This document shows, piece after piece, positions 8,206-18,302 of a stretch of DNA of 64,000 nucleotides. The notes beneath the pieces were generated by a model. It saw nothing but the letters and a program-made list of their open reading frames with translations, did not search any database and had not been told where the DNA came from. The DNA comes from Caloramator mitchellensis (GTDB lineage Bacteria > Bacillota > Clostridia > Clostridiales > Caloramatoraceae). The position numbers were made by a program, and so were the translations under genes. Numbering within the stretch: the stretch's first letter is position 1; each line of letters opens with the position of its first letter. Location of the stretch: contig NZ_LKHP01000001.1 of the NCBI RefSeq assembly GCF_001440545.1, forward strand, positions 62,001-126,000, given 5' to 3'.

Positions 8206-9693
8206 ATGAAATTTTTAGATTCAGAGCAGAAAAGACAAATAGGTTTAGAGTATATTTTAAACCAACTAGACATCAAGACTCATTTTGGGTACGAATTAAT
8301 TAAAAGCCTAAGACCATATAAAAGAAATGAAAAAGAATTATTGGAAAAGGAACTGGATGAATTAGAAGTTATTATAGAAAATTACAAACAGAATAAATTA
8401 GTATTCGATGAGATAGAGGGGAATTTATCAAAATTAAAAGATATAAGAAACAGTATAAAAAGGTGTAAAGGTGGGCATTTACTTGATGAGGTAGAGCTTT
8501 ATGAAATAAAAAATTTTTGTTTTATCAATGAGAAATTAAATGAACTAATCACCTGTTTAAATTTAGATTTTATTTATTTAAACTCACTAAAAGAAATATA
8601 TATATTGCTGGACCCAGAAGGAAATAATCTTCCCACATTTCACATCTACGATTCTTATTCAAATAATTTAAAAGCAATTAGGGAGAAAAAAAGAGAATTA
8701 GAAAAGAGAATATTTATTGAACACGATGAGGAAGTAATTAAAAAATTAAAGGAAGAAAGACTAAATATTGTTTATCACGAAGAAGAAGAGGAATTAAAGG
8801 TTAAAAAATATTTATCTGAAAAAATACAAAAATGGACTGATAAATTTAATGATAATTTTCGCGCTATTGCTAAATTGGATTTTTTAATTGCCAAAGCCAA
8901 GGTTTCAATTAAGTATAATGGAGTAAAACCTCAAATCTCAGATGAGAAAACAATTGCGTTTAGAAATCTAATCAATCCTGAAGTAATGGACTTATTGAAA
9001 GAAAAGGGGAAAAATTATACTCCAATATCTATTGAACTTAATTCAGGTTCAACTATAATTACAGGCGCTAACATGGGGGGGAAAAGCGTTTCATTAAAAA
9101 CGATATCGTTAAATCTACTATTAGGCCACTTAGGCTTTTATGTTCTTGCAGAGGAGGCAAAATTTACTATATTAGATTTTATTTATTTTATTTCAGACGA
9201 TTTGCAGTCTGTATCAAGGGGGCTCAGCACGTTTGGGGCTGAAATTATTAAACTTAGAGAAGTTGTTGATAGCATAAAAAGTGGAACTGGCTTTGCAGCC
9301 CTTGATGAAGTCGCAAGAGGAACAAATCCTAAAGAGGGATTTTATATTGTAAAGGCAATAGCAAAGTATCTTAATAAGTTTTCAAGTTTTTCAGTTATAT
9401 CGACTCATTTTGATGGTATACCAGATGAAGATATGATTCACTATCAGGTAGTCGGGCTAAAAAATATTGACGTTGAATCTTTGAAAAGAAAAATAAATTT
9501 AAACAATAAAAATTCAGTAGAACTTATACAGGAATATATGGATTATAGATTAGAAAAGATAAATTCTTTAAGTGAAGTTCCGAAGGATGCACTAAACATT
9601 TCAATATTATTAGGATTAGAAGAAAAAATAATAGACATTGCAAAAAAACTAATTGAAGAGGGGGAGAAGGATGAAAAGCAAGTTAAATCTTAA
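8206..9693 (+). CDS. kamC: KamC, MutS-like ATPase partner of lysine 5,6-aminomutase
   Basis: This 495-residue protein has a C-terminal MutS-type ABC ATPase: Walker A GANMGGKSVSLKT (about residues 289-301), signature-like SRGLSTFGAEI, and Walker B GFAALDEVARGTNP. The N-terminal half is rich in Lys/Glu and probably coiled coil. It has no mismatch-recognition domain, so it is not a repair MutS. In kam operons it is thought to help release damaged cobalamin from KamDE (family knowledge, not shown here). ATG 8206 lies 9 bases after GGGAG and one base after the kamB stop; the gene overlaps kamD. Confidence 0.88.
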   Translation: MKFLDSEQKRQIGLEYILNQLDIKTHFGYELIKSLRPYKRNEKELLEKELDELEVIIENYKQNKLVFDEIEGNLSKLKDIRNSIKRCKGGHLLDEVELYEIKNFCFINEKLNELITCLNLDFIYLNSLKEIYILLDPEGNNLPTFHIYDSYSNNLKAIREKKRELEKRIFIEHDEEVIKKLKEERLNIVYHEEEEELKVKKYLSEKIQKWTDKFNDNFRAIAKLDFLIAKAKVSIKYNGVKPQISDEKTIAFRNLINPEVMDLLKEKGKNYTPISIELNSGSTIITGANMGGKSVSLKTISLNLLLGHLGFYVLAEEAKFTILDFIYFISDDLQSVSRGLSTFGAEIIKLREVVDSIKSGTGFAALDEVARGTNPKEGFYIVKAIAKYLNKFSSFSVISTHFDGIPDEDMIHYQVVGLKNIDVESLKRKINLNNKNSVELIQEYMDYRLEKINSLSEVPKDALNISILLGLEEKIIDIAKKLIEEGEKDEKQVKS

Positions 9694-11227
9694 TTGGGAT
9701 ATAGTAAACGAGGCTCGAAATTGTGCTAAAAGCATAGCAGAAGATACCCAAAAATTTATTGATAGACATACGACAGTTGCAGTTGAAAGAACTATATGCA
9801 GACTTCTTGGAATAGATGGAGTTGATGAATTTGGAGTTCCACTTCCTAATGTGGTTGTGGATAATATTAAAAAAGGAAACGGATTGTCAGTAGGTGCAGC
9901 TGCATTTATTGGTAATGCAATGCTGCACACTAAATTGTCTCCTCAGGAAATAGCCGAAAGGGTAGCAAAGGGAGAGATTGATTTAACTACATTTCCGATG
10001 AATGATATGTTTGAAATAAAGATGGAAGTTTCAAAGGTGGCAAAAGCTACAGTTGAAAGAATTAAAAAGAATAGAGAGAAAAGAGAAGAGCTTCTTCAAA
10101 AGTATGGTGACAAAAAGGGACCATTCCTTTATGTAATAGTTGCAACTGGAAATATATATGAGGATATAATTCAAGCTAAGGCTGCTGCAAGACAGGGGGC
10201 AGATGTAATTGCAGTTATAAGAACAACTGGCCAAAGCCTTCTTGACTATGTTCCTTATGGAGCAACAACTGAGGGATTTGGAGGAACATTTGCAACTCAA
10301 GAAAACTTCAGACTAATGAGGAAGGCGCTTGATGAGGTTGGCGAAGAATTAGGAAGATATATAAGATTAACCAACTACTGTTCAGGTCTTTGCATGCCTG
10401 AAATAGCAGCTATGGGAGCACTTGAAAGGCTTGATATGATGCTAAACGATGCTCTATATGGAATTCTATTCAGAGATATCAATATGAAAAGAACTATTAT
10501 TGACCAGTTCTTCTCAAGAGTGATAAATGGATTTGCTGGGGTTATCATAAACACAGGTGAGGATAATTATTTGACTACAGCAGATGCAGTAGAGGAGGCT
10601 CACACTGTTTTAGCATCACAATTTATTAACGAACAGTTTGCTCTTATGGCAGGAATTCCAGAGGAACAAATGGGACTTGGACATGCATTTGAAATGAATC
10701 CTGAGCTAAAAAATGGATTCCTTCTTGAACTGGCACAGGCTCAAATGGCACGAGAAATATTTCCAAAGGCTCCATTGAAATATATGCCTCCTACTAAGTT
10801 TATGACAGGTAATATATTCAGAGGACATATACAGGATGCTCTTTTTAATATGGTTACAATTATGACAGGACAAAAGGTTCATTTGCTTGGGATGCTAACC
10901 GAAGCAATTCATACTCCTTTTATGCAGGATAGAGCACTATCAATTGAAAATGCCAGATATATATTCAACAACATGGAATCCTTTGGAGATGAAATTGAAT
11001 TCAAGCAGGATGGAATAATTCAAAGAAGGGCAAATGAAGTATTAAATAAAGCTAATGAACTTTTAAAGGAAATACAAAGAGAGGGATTGTTTAGAACACT
11101 TGAACAAGGAAAATTTGCTAATATTAAAAGACCTATAAACGGTGGTAAAGGACTTGACGGGGTTGTTGAAAAGGATGCAAATTACTTCAATCCATTCGTA
11201 GAACTTATGCTGGGAGGTAGAAACTAA
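9671..11227 (+). CDS. kamD: Lysine 5,6-aminomutase, alpha subunit
   Basis: This 518-residue alpha subunit forms the TIM-barrel part of the adenosylcobalamin- and PLP-dependent enzyme that converts beta-lysine to 3,5-diaminohexanoate. The length and the start MKSKLNLNWDIVNEAR agree with the family. Blocks such as PFLYVIVATGNIYEDI and YGATTEGFGGTFATQENF are typical. ATG 9671 follows GGGGGAGAAGG and lies inside the 3' end of kamC (overlap 23 bases). Its stop overlaps the kamE start as TAATG, which suggests coupled synthesis of the two subunits. Confidence 0.95.
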   Translation: MKSKLNLNWDIVNEARNCAKSIAEDTQKFIDRHTTVAVERTICRLLGIDGVDEFGVPLPNVVVDNIKKGNGLSVGAAAFIGNAMLHTKLSPQEIAERVAKGEIDLTTFPMNDMFEIKMEVSKVAKATVERIKKNREKREELLQKYGDKKGPFLYVIVATGNIYEDIIQAKAAARQGADVIAVIRTTGQSLLDYVPYGATTEGFGGTFATQENFRLMRKALDEVGEELGRYIRLTNYCSGLCMPEIAAMGALERLDMMLNDALYGILFRDINMKRTIIDQFFSRVINGFAGVIINTGEDNYLTTADAVEEAHTVLASQFINEQFALMAGIPEEQMGLGHAFEMNPELKNGFLLELAQAQMAREIFPKAPLKYMPPTKFMTGNIFRGHIQDALFNMVTIMTGQKVHLLGMLTEAIHTPFMQDRALSIENARYIFNNMESFGDEIEFKQDGIIQRRANEVLNKANELLKEIQREGLFRTLEQGKFANIKRPINGGKGLDGVVEKDANYFNPFVELMLGGRN

Positions 11228-12024
11228 TGAGCGGTGGCTTGTATTCTACAGAAAAAAAGGATTTTGATAAGACGCTGGATTTGACTAAAGTAAAACCATA
11301 TGGGGATACAATGAATGATGGAAAAGTTCAATTAAGCTTTACACTGCCTGTTCCTGATGGTGAAAGAGCAGTTGAAGCTGCAAAGCAGCTTGTAAAGAAA
11401 ATGGGAATAATTGATCCACAGGTTGTGCATCATGAAGCTCTTGACAAGGAATTTACATTCTTTGTTGTATACGGAAGTGTAGTTCATTCAGTTGATTATA
11501 CTTCAATTCACGTTGAAACAGTTGATGTTCAAACTATGTCGATGGACGAGGTTAATCAGTATATAAAGGAAAATATCGGAAGAAAGCTTGTTGTTATAGG
11601 TGCAAGCACAGGAACTGATGCTCATACAGTAGGAATAGATGCTATTATGAACATGAAGGGATTTGCAGGGCACTATGGTCTTGAAAGATATGAAATGATA
11701 GAGGCATATAATCTTGGTAGCCAGGTTCCAAATGAAGAATTCGTTAAAAAGGCTATAGAGCTTAAGGCGGATGTTTTGTTAGTTTCACAGACCGTAACTC
11801 AAAAGGATGTTCATATTCAGAATTTAACACATCTTGTTGAACTTTTAGAGGCTGAAGGATTAAGAGATAAGGTAATTCTTATATGTGGAGGTCCAAGAAT
11901 CACTCACGAACTTGCTAAGGAACTTGGTTACGACGCTGGTTTTGGGCCGGGAAAATACGCAGATGATGTTGCAACATTTGCGGTAACTGAGTTTGTAAAT
12001 AGAAAACTTAGTGGTATTAAATAA
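11227..12024 (+). CDS. kamE: Lysine 5,6-aminomutase, beta subunit (cobalamin-binding)
   Basis: This 265-residue subunit contains the base-off/His-on cobalamin motif DAHTVG with the ligand His at residue 133. Lys144 in MNMKGFAGHYG lies at the position of the PLP-binding Lys of the characterised enzyme. The C-terminal Rossmann-like domain ends CGGPRITHELAKELGYDAGFGPG, as in B12 domains. It is the last gene of the operon; a hairpin terminator follows directly. Both key residues are intact, so the aminomutase should be active. Confidence 0.96.
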   Translation: MSGGLYSTEKKDFDKTLDLTKVKPYGDTMNDGKVQLSFTLPVPDGERAVEAAKQLVKKMGIIDPQVVHHEALDKEFTFFVVYGSVVHSVDYTSIHVETVDVQTMSMDEVNQYIKENIGRKLVVIGASTGTDAHTVGIDAIMNMKGFAGHYGLERYEMIEAYNLGSQVPNEEFVKKAIELKADVLLVSQTVTQKDVHIQNLTHLVELLEAEGLRDKVILICGGPRITHELAKELGYDAGFGPGKYADDVATFAVTEFVNRKLSGIK

Positions 12025-12050
12025 GGGTAGCGATGCTGCCCTTATTTGTT
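12023..12050 (+). terminator. Terminator of the lysine-fermentation operon
   Basis: AAGGGTAGC (12023-12031) pairs with GCTGCCCTT (12035-12043) with one G-U pair and a 3-nt loop. ATTTGTT follows. It ends the kal-kamE transcript. Confidence 0.75.
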
Positions 12051-12079
12051 AATAAATTATAAATAAATGTATATGACCT

Positions 12080-12108
12080 TTGACTTAAGCTTCCCGTAAT
12101 ATTATACT
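12080..12108 (+). promoter_or_regulatory. Promoter of the LTA-synthase-like gene
   Basis: TTGACT (12080-12085) and TATACT (12103-12108) are separated by 17 bp and lie just after the kamE terminator and 37 bp before the GTG start. This is a good sigma-A match. Confidence 0.65.
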
Positions 12109-12144
12109 AATTTTTGTTGAAAAATAATAAGGGAAGTGAAAGCA

Positions 12145-14028
12145 GTGGATACTATTAAGAATAGAATAAAAATAAGTTTAAAACTACTACCTGACGTTTA
12201 CATTTTTATTGCTATCGTTTTTATTAAATTGATTTCTTTAAATATAGTTTTAAAAGTCCTAAATCAATCGACTATTTATTCAATTATAGGCATACTTGGT
12301 TCGGCATTTTTGTTTGCTTCTTTTTTATGTTTATTTAAATTTAGAGTTAGAATCATTGCATTTTATATAATCGATTTAATCATTAGTTTAGTAATTTTAA
12401 CGGATGTAGTTTATAACAGGTATTTTCTTGATGTTACCTCTGCTGCATTGATTAAGCAGGCAGGTTTGGTAGGGGAAGTAAAGGACAGTGTCAACGCACT
12501 TTTTAAACCCTGGGATTTACTGTATTTTATAGATTTCATTGTTGTTGCAGTATTATACAAAAAGATAAAGGACAAAATTGTTGAAGACGAACTTAAATTA
12601 GCAAGAAGATTTACATCTTTTGCGCTTTTTATCATTTTTGCTTTTACATTTAACTATCAAAGCGTCAAGGCATTAGAAAAAAGACAACCTGGTATACTAA
12701 AGACTATGTATGACAAGAAATACATAGTGTCCAACATTGGAAGTATTAATTTTCATATTTTTGACCTATACAGCTATATAACAAGAAATGTTCTAAAAAT
12801 AAAGGATATCGATGAAATAGAAGCTGAGAATACATTAAACTGGTTTGAAGAAAAAAATTCAAATAGAGCACTAAAATATTTTGGCCAATATAAGGGTAAG
12901 AACTTAATTGTTGTTCAATTAGAAGCTTTCCAGGGATTTGTTTTAAATAGAAAATTAAATGGGGTTGAGATAACACCGAATTTGAATAAATTAGCTAAAA
13001 ACAGTTTGGTATTTGAAAACTATTACTATCAGACGGCATGGGGAGGGACTTCTGATGCAGAATTTTTGAGCAATGTTTCACTTCTTCCTGCACGAGAAGG
13101 CTCAGTTTATTATCAATATGCCGGCAATTTATATGATTCCCTTGCGAAAGAGTTAAAGGGACAAGGATACTTTACTTCTGTTATGCACGCAAACAGACCA
13201 GGATTCTGGAACAGAACAAATATGTATAAAGCATTAGGTTTTGATGATTATGAAAGCGAACAGAACTTTAACATAGATGAAATTCAAGGCATGGGTCTTA
13301 GCGATAAGTCGTTCTTCATTCAAGCAGTAGAAAAAATGAAGGGATTTAATAATCCTTTTTATAGCTTTTTAATAACGCTTTCAAGCCATTTTCCATACAA
13401 AGACTATCAAAATAAAATTGCTGATATAATGGACGTTGGAGAATTTGAGGGGGACACTGTTGGAGATTATTTGAAGGCTGTGAAATATACAGACGTTGCC
13501 ATTGGGACCTTTATAGAGGAGCTTAAAAAATCAGGATTATGGGATAATTCAATAGTCGTATTTTATGGCGACCATGCTGCGATTCCGTATGAAAAGAAAA
13601 ATAAACTTGCAAAACTTCTGTATGGTAAAAACGATTTGTCTACATTTGAATGGGTTACTAATCAAAAAGTAGTTATGATGATACATTTTCCAGATGAAAA
13701 GATAAAGGGAGTGGATAAATCAACGGCAGGTCAGATGGATTTGTATCCAACCCTTGCAAATTTATACGGACTTGAGCCTAAATATATGCTAGGAAGGGAT
13801 TTGCTAAATAACAATGAAGGATTTATACTAACGAGAGATGGAAATTTTGCTGATAATAATTATGTTTACTTAAAAGCAGAAGATAAACTAGTTGAAATTA
13901 AATCAGGCAAAGAAGTTGATAAGTCAAAACATCAAGACCTCTTTGAAAGATATAAGACTTATACAGATAAATCAAATAAAATGATTGAGTATGATTTATT
14001 AAACTACAAGACAGATGATGAAAAATAA
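12145..14028 (+). CDS. LTA synthase family sulfatase (membrane phosphoglycerol transferase)
   Basis: This 627-residue protein has about five N-terminal membrane helices (residues 15-170) and an extracellular sulfatase-type domain. The catalytic Thr is in WGGTSDAEF (about residue 300), the nucleophile motif of LtaS. YGDHAAIP carries the metal-binding Asp-His pair. Family members polymerise glycerol phosphate from phosphatidylglycerol onto lipoteichoic acid or a related glycolipid on the outer membrane face. GTG 12145 is chosen since GGGAAG lies 9 bases ahead; GTG 12136 touches that site. It is a single-gene unit with its own promoter and terminator. Exact polymer made is unknown. Confidence 0.85.
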   Translation: MDTIKNRIKISLKLLPDVYIFIAIVFIKLISLNIVLKVLNQSTIYSIIGILGSAFLFASFLCLFKFRVRIIAFYIIDLIISLVILTDVVYNRYFLDVTSAALIKQAGLVGEVKDSVNALFKPWDLLYFIDFIVVAVLYKKIKDKIVEDELKLARRFTSFALFIIFAFTFNYQSVKALEKRQPGILKTMYDKKYIVSNIGSINFHIFDLYSYITRNVLKIKDIDEIEAENTLNWFEEKNSNRALKYFGQYKGKNLIVVQLEAFQGFVLNRKLNGVEITPNLNKLAKNSLVFENYYYQTAWGGTSDAEFLSNVSLLPAREGSVYYQYAGNLYDSLAKELKGQGYFTSVMHANRPGFWNRTNMYKALGFDDYESEQNFNIDEIQGMGLSDKSFFIQAVEKMKGFNNPFYSFLITLSSHFPYKDYQNKIADIMDVGEFEGDTVGDYLKAVKYTDVAIGTFIEELKKSGLWDNSIVVFYGDHAAIPYEKKNKLAKLLYGKNDLSTFEWVTNQKVVMMIHFPDEKIKGVDKSTAGQMDLYPTLANLYGLEPKYMLGRDLLNNNEGFILTRDGNFADNNYVYLKAEDKLVEIKSGKEVDKSKHQDLFERYKTYTDKSNKMIEYDLLNYKTDDEK

Positions 14029-14058
14029 GAAATTGCTATATAGTGATAAATCAATTTG

Positions 14059-14098
14059 GCCCCTTGTATGGTTTTACTGAAATCATACAAGGGGCTTT
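14059..14098. terminator. Bidirectional hairpin terminator
   Basis: GCCCCTTGTATGGTTT (14059-14074) pairs with 14080-14095. It lies between the convergent LTA-synthase-like gene and tyrS. Its GAAATCAT...GGGGC arm resembles the ends of the palindromic repeats at 444 and 56532. Confidence 0.8.
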
Positions 14099-14151
14099 AA
14101 ATGTTTATATTTAAAACAATTTAACCTGAAAAGTCTTCTACAGCTTAAATT

Positions 14152-15369
14152 TTATAAAAGTTCTATTTTGTTGTAATTTTTCTTGCCACGTCTTACGAGT
14201 ATATAGCCGTCCTTGAACATATCTTCAGTTAATACGGCATCAAAGTCGCTAATCTTTTCATCGTTTATATATAAACCACCCTGCTGAATCAACCTCTTTC
14301 CTTCGCTTTTTGAAGGAATAACCTTAGCCTCAACAAGGACGTCAAGAACTTTTGAGCCTAGACTATCTCTATTGATTGAAGCAGTAGGAACATTGCTCAA
14401 GTCTCCACCACCGCCAAATAGGGCTTCAGCGGCCTTCTGGGACTTTAATGCCTCTTCCTCGCCATGGATAAGTTTTGTTATTTCAAAAGCTAATACCTTT
14501 TTAGCTTCGTTTATTTCCTTATCCTTAAGCGAAGATAGTCTATTAACTTCGTCCATCGGAAGGAATGTTAGTAGCTTCAGGCACTTTTCAACGTCTGCAT
14601 CATCGATGTTTCTCCAGTATTGATAGAAATCATATGGGGAAGTCTTTTCAGCATCAAGCCATAGTGCACCCTTTTCAGTTTTGCCCATCTTCTTTCCTTC
14701 TGAGTTGGTTAAAAGTGCAATTGTAAGGCCATATGCTTCCTTTGCTTCCTTTCTTCTAATAAGGTCAACGCCTGCTAATATGTTGGACCATTGGTCATTC
14801 CCACCGACTTCTAACTTACAGCCGTATCTTCTGTTTAATTCTAAAAAGTCGTAAGCCTGCATTAGCATATAGTTGAATTCAAGGAAAGATAATCCTCTTT
14901 CGAGCCTTTGTTTAAAGCATTCAGCGGTAAGCATTCTGTTGACTGAAAAATGAACGCCTATTTCTCTTAGAAAATCAATATAGTTAAGATTCCACAACCA
15001 ATCTGCATTGTTAACTAAAATAGCTTTGCCATCAGAAAAGTCTATGAATTTTTCCATTTGCAATTTAATCCTATCAACGTTATGTTGTATGTCCTCTTTA
15101 GTTAACATTTTTCTCATATCCGTTTTACCTGATGGGTCTCCAACCATAGCAGTCCCACCGCCGATTAATACAATTGGTCTATGTCCTGCCCTTTGAAGAT
15201 GGGACATAACCATTAGCTGAATAAAATGTCCAACGTGAAGGCTGTCTGCTGTAGGGTCGAATCCTATGTAAAATGTAACCTTTTCCTTATCAAGAAGCTC
15301 TTTTATTTCTTCCTCGTGTGAATATTGTTCTATAAACCCTCTTTCCTTTAAAACATCTAAAATCGACAA
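14152..15369 (-). CDS. tyrS: Tyrosyl-tRNA synthetase
   Basis: This 405-residue class I synthetase charges tRNA-Tyr. The HIGH-type motif is HVGHF (about residues 46-50, in [11 protein letters not shown]), the KMSKS-type motif is KMGKT (residues 228-232), and a C-terminal S4 RNA-binding domain ([19 protein letters not shown]) is present. No T-box leader is visible. The 59 bp to the upstream CDF gene contain only a GGAGGGACAAG-type site, so the two genes are probably cotranscribed. Confidence 0.96.
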   Translation of the reverse strand: MSILDVLKERGFIEQYSHEEEIKELLDKEKVTFYIGFDPTADSLHVGHFIQLMVMSHLQRAGHRPIVLIGGGTAMVGDPSGKTDMRKMLTKEDIQHNVDRIKLQMEKFIDFSDGKAILVNNADWLWNLNYIDFLREIGVHFSVNRMLTAECFKQRLERGLSFLEFNYMLMQAYDFLELNRRYGCKLEVGGNDQWSNILAGVDLIRRKEAKEAYGLTIALLTNSEGKKMGKTEKGALWLDAEKTSPYDFYQYWRNIDDADVEKCLKLLTFLPMDEVNRLSSLKDKEINEAKKVLAFEITKLIHGEEEALKSQKAAEALFGGGGDLSNVPTASINRDSLGSKVLDVLVEAKVIPSKSEGKRLIQQGGLYINDEKISDFDAVLTEDMFKDGYILVRRGKKNYNKIELL

Positions 15370-15428
15370 TTCTTGTCCCTCCTTAGTTCATACTATGATG
15401 AATATTTTATCAAAGCAGATATCATTTT

Positions 15429-16598
15429 TCAATGCACTTGAATATAATCTCTGTCGACATGGATTATTACTTTGTAATGCGGGTGAACCTCATTGATTCG
15501 TTTTATAATATTTTTTACAATCCGTGATTCTTCAGTTTTCAATATTTTATATGAAATAACCATATCAAAAATAATGCTTTTATGGTCGTTATGGCCAATA
15601 ATTCTAAAATCGTGCATCGATAGAACTTCAGGAAATTCTCCAAGTATTTTTATCACTTCATCTTTTGTCTGCATTATTTCTGTGTCATTTAAATTAACAG
15701 GGTCCATGTGAATAATTAAGCTAATATTCAGCTTCTTTGAAATTTCATTTTCAGCTCTATCTATTACTTCATGAAGCTGCATTATATCAATATTTGCAGG
15801 AACTTCTGCATGAATTGATACGATATGTGTTCCAAATCCATAGCTATGAACAATTACATCATGAACGCCTATAATATGCTCATACGTTAACAATTCATCT
15901 ACTATTTCCTGAACAAACTCAGGGTCAGGCGCTTCTCCTAATAGAGGACTTATAGTTTCTTTTATAAGGTTGTATCCGGCATAGATAATAAACCCAGATA
16001 CTAACAGGCCAATATAACCATCTATTGGAAGTTTTGAATATCTTGAAAAAAACAACCCAATTGCTACTGTGCTGGTTATTAATACGTCTGAATAACTATC
16101 AAAGGATGTAGCATCCAAAACATTAGAGCTAGTAAGTCTTGCAAGCTTTTTATTAAATCCCCCTAACCAAAGCTTAAAAGTGATTGAAAATAGTATTATT
16201 ACAAATGAAGTAAGGCTGAAATTCAATTCCTGGGGATGCATAATTTTATCAAATGAAGACCTTAAGAATTCAAAACCTACGAGTATAACCATTATTGAAA
16301 CAATAAGTCCTGCTATGTATTCACCCCTTCCGTGACCGAAGGGATGTTCCTTATCAGCGGGTTTGTCTGCAATTTTAAATCCTATTATAGTTATTAAAGA
16401 TGAGCCTATATCGGACAAATTATTAAATGCATCTGCAAGAACAGCTATGCTGTTTGAAATAAGGCCTATAATTAGCTTTATTAGAAAAAGAATGAAATTT
16501 ACAGATACCCCAACGTATCCACTTAAATAGCCTAATTTTTTTCTTTTCTCTTCGCTATTACTATTATTAATTTTTTTTATTAAAAATTCTGCAATCAT
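15429..16598 (-). CDS. Cation diffusion facilitator exporter, probably Mn(II)
   Basis: This 389-residue protein has six membrane helices (about residues 25-220) and a cytoplasmic ferredoxin-like domain with repeated His residues (HDVIVHSYGFGTH, SIHAEVP). The metal-site motifs are N-N-L-S-D in TM2 (AFNNLSDIG) and D-S-Y-S-D in TM5 (SFDSYSDVL). NxxxD plus DxxxD is the pattern of the Mn-CDF clade; Zn exporters usually have His in TM5. The protein is about 90 residues longer than minimal CDFs because of its C-terminal extension. The start at 16598 is 9 bases after GGAG; the ATG at 16607 is too close. Confidence 0.88.
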   Translation of the reverse strand: MIAEFLIKKINNSNSEEKRKKLGYLSGYVGVSVNFILFLIKLIIGLISNSIAVLADAFNNLSDIGSSLITIIGFKIADKPADKEHPFGHGRGEYIAGLIVSIMVILVGFEFLRSSFDKIMHPQELNFSLTSFVIILFSITFKLWLGGFNKKLARLTSSNVLDATSFDSYSDVLITSTVAIGLFFSRYSKLPIDGYIGLLVSGFIIYAGYNLIKETISPLLGEAPDPEFVQEIVDELLTYEHIIGVHDVIVHSYGFGTHIVSIHAEVPANIDIMQLHEVIDRAENEISKKLNISLIIHMDPVNLNDTEIMQTKDEVIKILGEFPEVLSMHDFRIIGHNDHKSIIFDMVISYKILKTEESRIVKNIIKRINEVHPHYKVIIHVDRDYIQVH

Positions 16599-16768
16599 TT
16601 GTATCATCTCCGTGCATCATTTTAGCTTAAAAATTTATAAAAATGTATCCTTGCTATTATTATATCCTTTTAAGGTTCATTTAAAAGTTAATGATAATAG
16701 ACAATTTAATTATATTATAATCGAATCTAATATATATTCAAGCTTGAATAAAGTATAAACTTAAAGTA

Positions 16769-16796
16769 TTGACCACACAAATTTTATTTTTATAAA
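16769..16796 (+). promoter_or_regulatory. Promoter upstream of the DUF445 gene
   Basis: TTGACC (16769-16774) and TATAAA (16791-16796) are 16 bp apart. A second TATAAT at 16806-16811 lacks a well-spaced -35. The region 16608-16865 otherwise shows only AT-rich divergent promoter sequence. Confidence 0.45.
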
Positions 16797-16865
16797 CTAT
16801 TATGCTATAATATAGAAATGAGTTTTTGATGTTCACTATACGAAAATTGTCAGGGAGATGGTGAC

Positions 16866-18275
16866 ATGAAGATATTATTATCAATAATTATTGGTGCAAC
16901 TATTGGATATATTACAAATTATATTGCAATAAAGATGCTTTTTAGACCTTTCAGGGAAATTAAAATCTGGGGAATAAAATTGCCTTTTACTCCTGGTCTA
17001 ATTCCAAAGGAGAGGGGAAGAATTGCTAAAAGTGTGGGTGAAACGATAGGTACTCATCTTCTATCATCAGAAATTATAGCAGATGTTTTAAGAAGTGATA
17101 GAATAAACGAAGAAATAAAGAAATGGTTTAAAGGGAAATATATTGAAATTAAAACTAGTAATATAAAATTAGATGACTTTGCAAGAAAATATCTTAATGA
17201 GCAATACGACGAAGTCAAAATTAAAATTAAGAATCAATTTAAAAGAAGGATAAATTCTCTGTTAAATGACGGAAATTTTTTGGACACTTTAAAATTTATC
17301 CTGAGAGGTCAATTAGAAAAATTAGACATAGAGAAATTATTTAATTATCTATTTTCGAATGAAAAATTCATTGATCTCATTTATTCACTAATTGACAATA
17401 CAATCTTTAGGATTTCAGCCAGCAAAAAGAAAATTAAAGATATAATACCTGAAAGAACATTAGATTATCTAAAGGAATCTGTAATTAACAATAAAGATGA
17501 TATTGCTAATTACATACAGAGCAGTTTAAAAAGACCTTATATTAGAAATAAAGTAGTGATGTTTCTTAACGATATTATACAGCAGAATTTTGGAAAATTT
17601 ATCTCTATGTTTATAAGTCCAGATTTTGTAGCTCAAAAAGTCATTGCATCAATAGAAGATTATTTAGAAAAAAAAGAGAATAAGATGGATTTAGCTATTA
17701 TAATAAACAATTTTATTGATAACATTGCTGAAACAGATGTTAGTAGTTTAATGAACTTAATTTGGGATAAGAATGAATTTGTAAGAGAAGTATCTGAAAA
17801 ATTGTTATTTGAATTAGAAAGAGAATCGAATTTATTAACCTTAGAGAGATTGACAAAAAAATACTTTAATGATGAAAATTCAATAAATTGTATATTTGAA
17901 AAATTTGATGAATTTAAGAAATCTGACAGTTTCGGTATTTTAATCGATTCTATAGTAGATAAATCATTAAATATTTTTCTAAATGCCAATTTGGATAAAA
18001 TTTTAGAAGATATAAATCCAGAGGAACTTGAAACATTTTTTGATACTATAAAACGTGGACTAGAGGAATTATTGAAAAATAACATAGAGTATTTTATTGA
18101 ATTATTGAATATTTCTAAAATCGTAGAAGACAGGATAAACAGTTTTGATGTTGAATTTGCAGAAAAGATAATTTTGGAAGTTGCAAGCAAGGAATTAAAG
18201 GCTATAACGTGGCTTGGTGCACTTTTAGGAGGATTAATTGGACTATTAAACCCTTTAATAGAACTTATTTTATAA
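16866..18275 (+). CDS. DUF445 family membrane protein (YheB-like)
   Basis: This 469-residue protein has one N-terminal and one C-terminal membrane helix (residues 1-24 and about 448-469) around a long Lys/Glu-rich, mainly helical middle. The N-terminal block GYITNYIAIKMLFRPF and GLIPKERGRIAKSVGETIG is the DUF445 hallmark. Homologues are spread through Firmicutes and, in Bacillus, are linked to sporulation-era membranes; the molecular role is unknown. GGGAG precedes the ATG. It is transcribed alone and ends at a terminator shared with the convergent ger operon. Confidence 0.85.
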   Translation: MKILLSIIIGATIGYITNYIAIKMLFRPFREIKIWGIKLPFTPGLIPKERGRIAKSVGETIGTHLLSSEIIADVLRSDRINEEIKKWFKGKYIEIKTSNIKLDDFARKYLNEQYDEVKIKIKNQFKRRINSLLNDGNFLDTLKFILRGQLEKLDIEKLFNYLFSNEKFIDLIYSLIDNTIFRISASKKKIKDIIPERTLDYLKESVINNKDDIANYIQSSLKRPYIRNKVVMFLNDIIQQNFGKFISMFISPDFVAQKVIASIEDYLEKKENKMDLAIIINNFIDNIAETDVSSLMNLIWDKNEFVREVSEKLLFELERESNLLTLERLTKKYFNDENSINCIFEKFDEFKKSDSFGILIDSIVDKSLNIFLNANLDKILEDINPEELETFFDTIKRGLEELLKNNIEYFIELLNISKIVEDRINSFDVEFAEKIILEVASKELKAITWLGALLGGLIGLLNPLIELIL

Positions 18276-18277
18276 TA

Positions 18278-18302
18278 AAAGAGCCCTTATTTTGGGCTCT
18301 TT
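18278..18302. terminator. Bidirectional terminator between DUF445 gene and gerA
   Basis: AAAGAGCCC (18278-18286) pairs perfectly with GGGCTCTTT (18294-18302) around a T-rich 7-nt loop. A/T runs on both sides allow use from either strand. The gerA stop codon lies in the loop. Confidence 0.85.

Noticed and set aside
8206-9693. DNA mismatch repair MutS
   Set aside because: The mismatch-recognition and connector domains are absent and the gene lies inside the kam operon; it is KamC.
15370-15428. T-box leader for tyrS
   Set aside because: The gap is only 59 bp and has no GGGTGGNACCGCG block.
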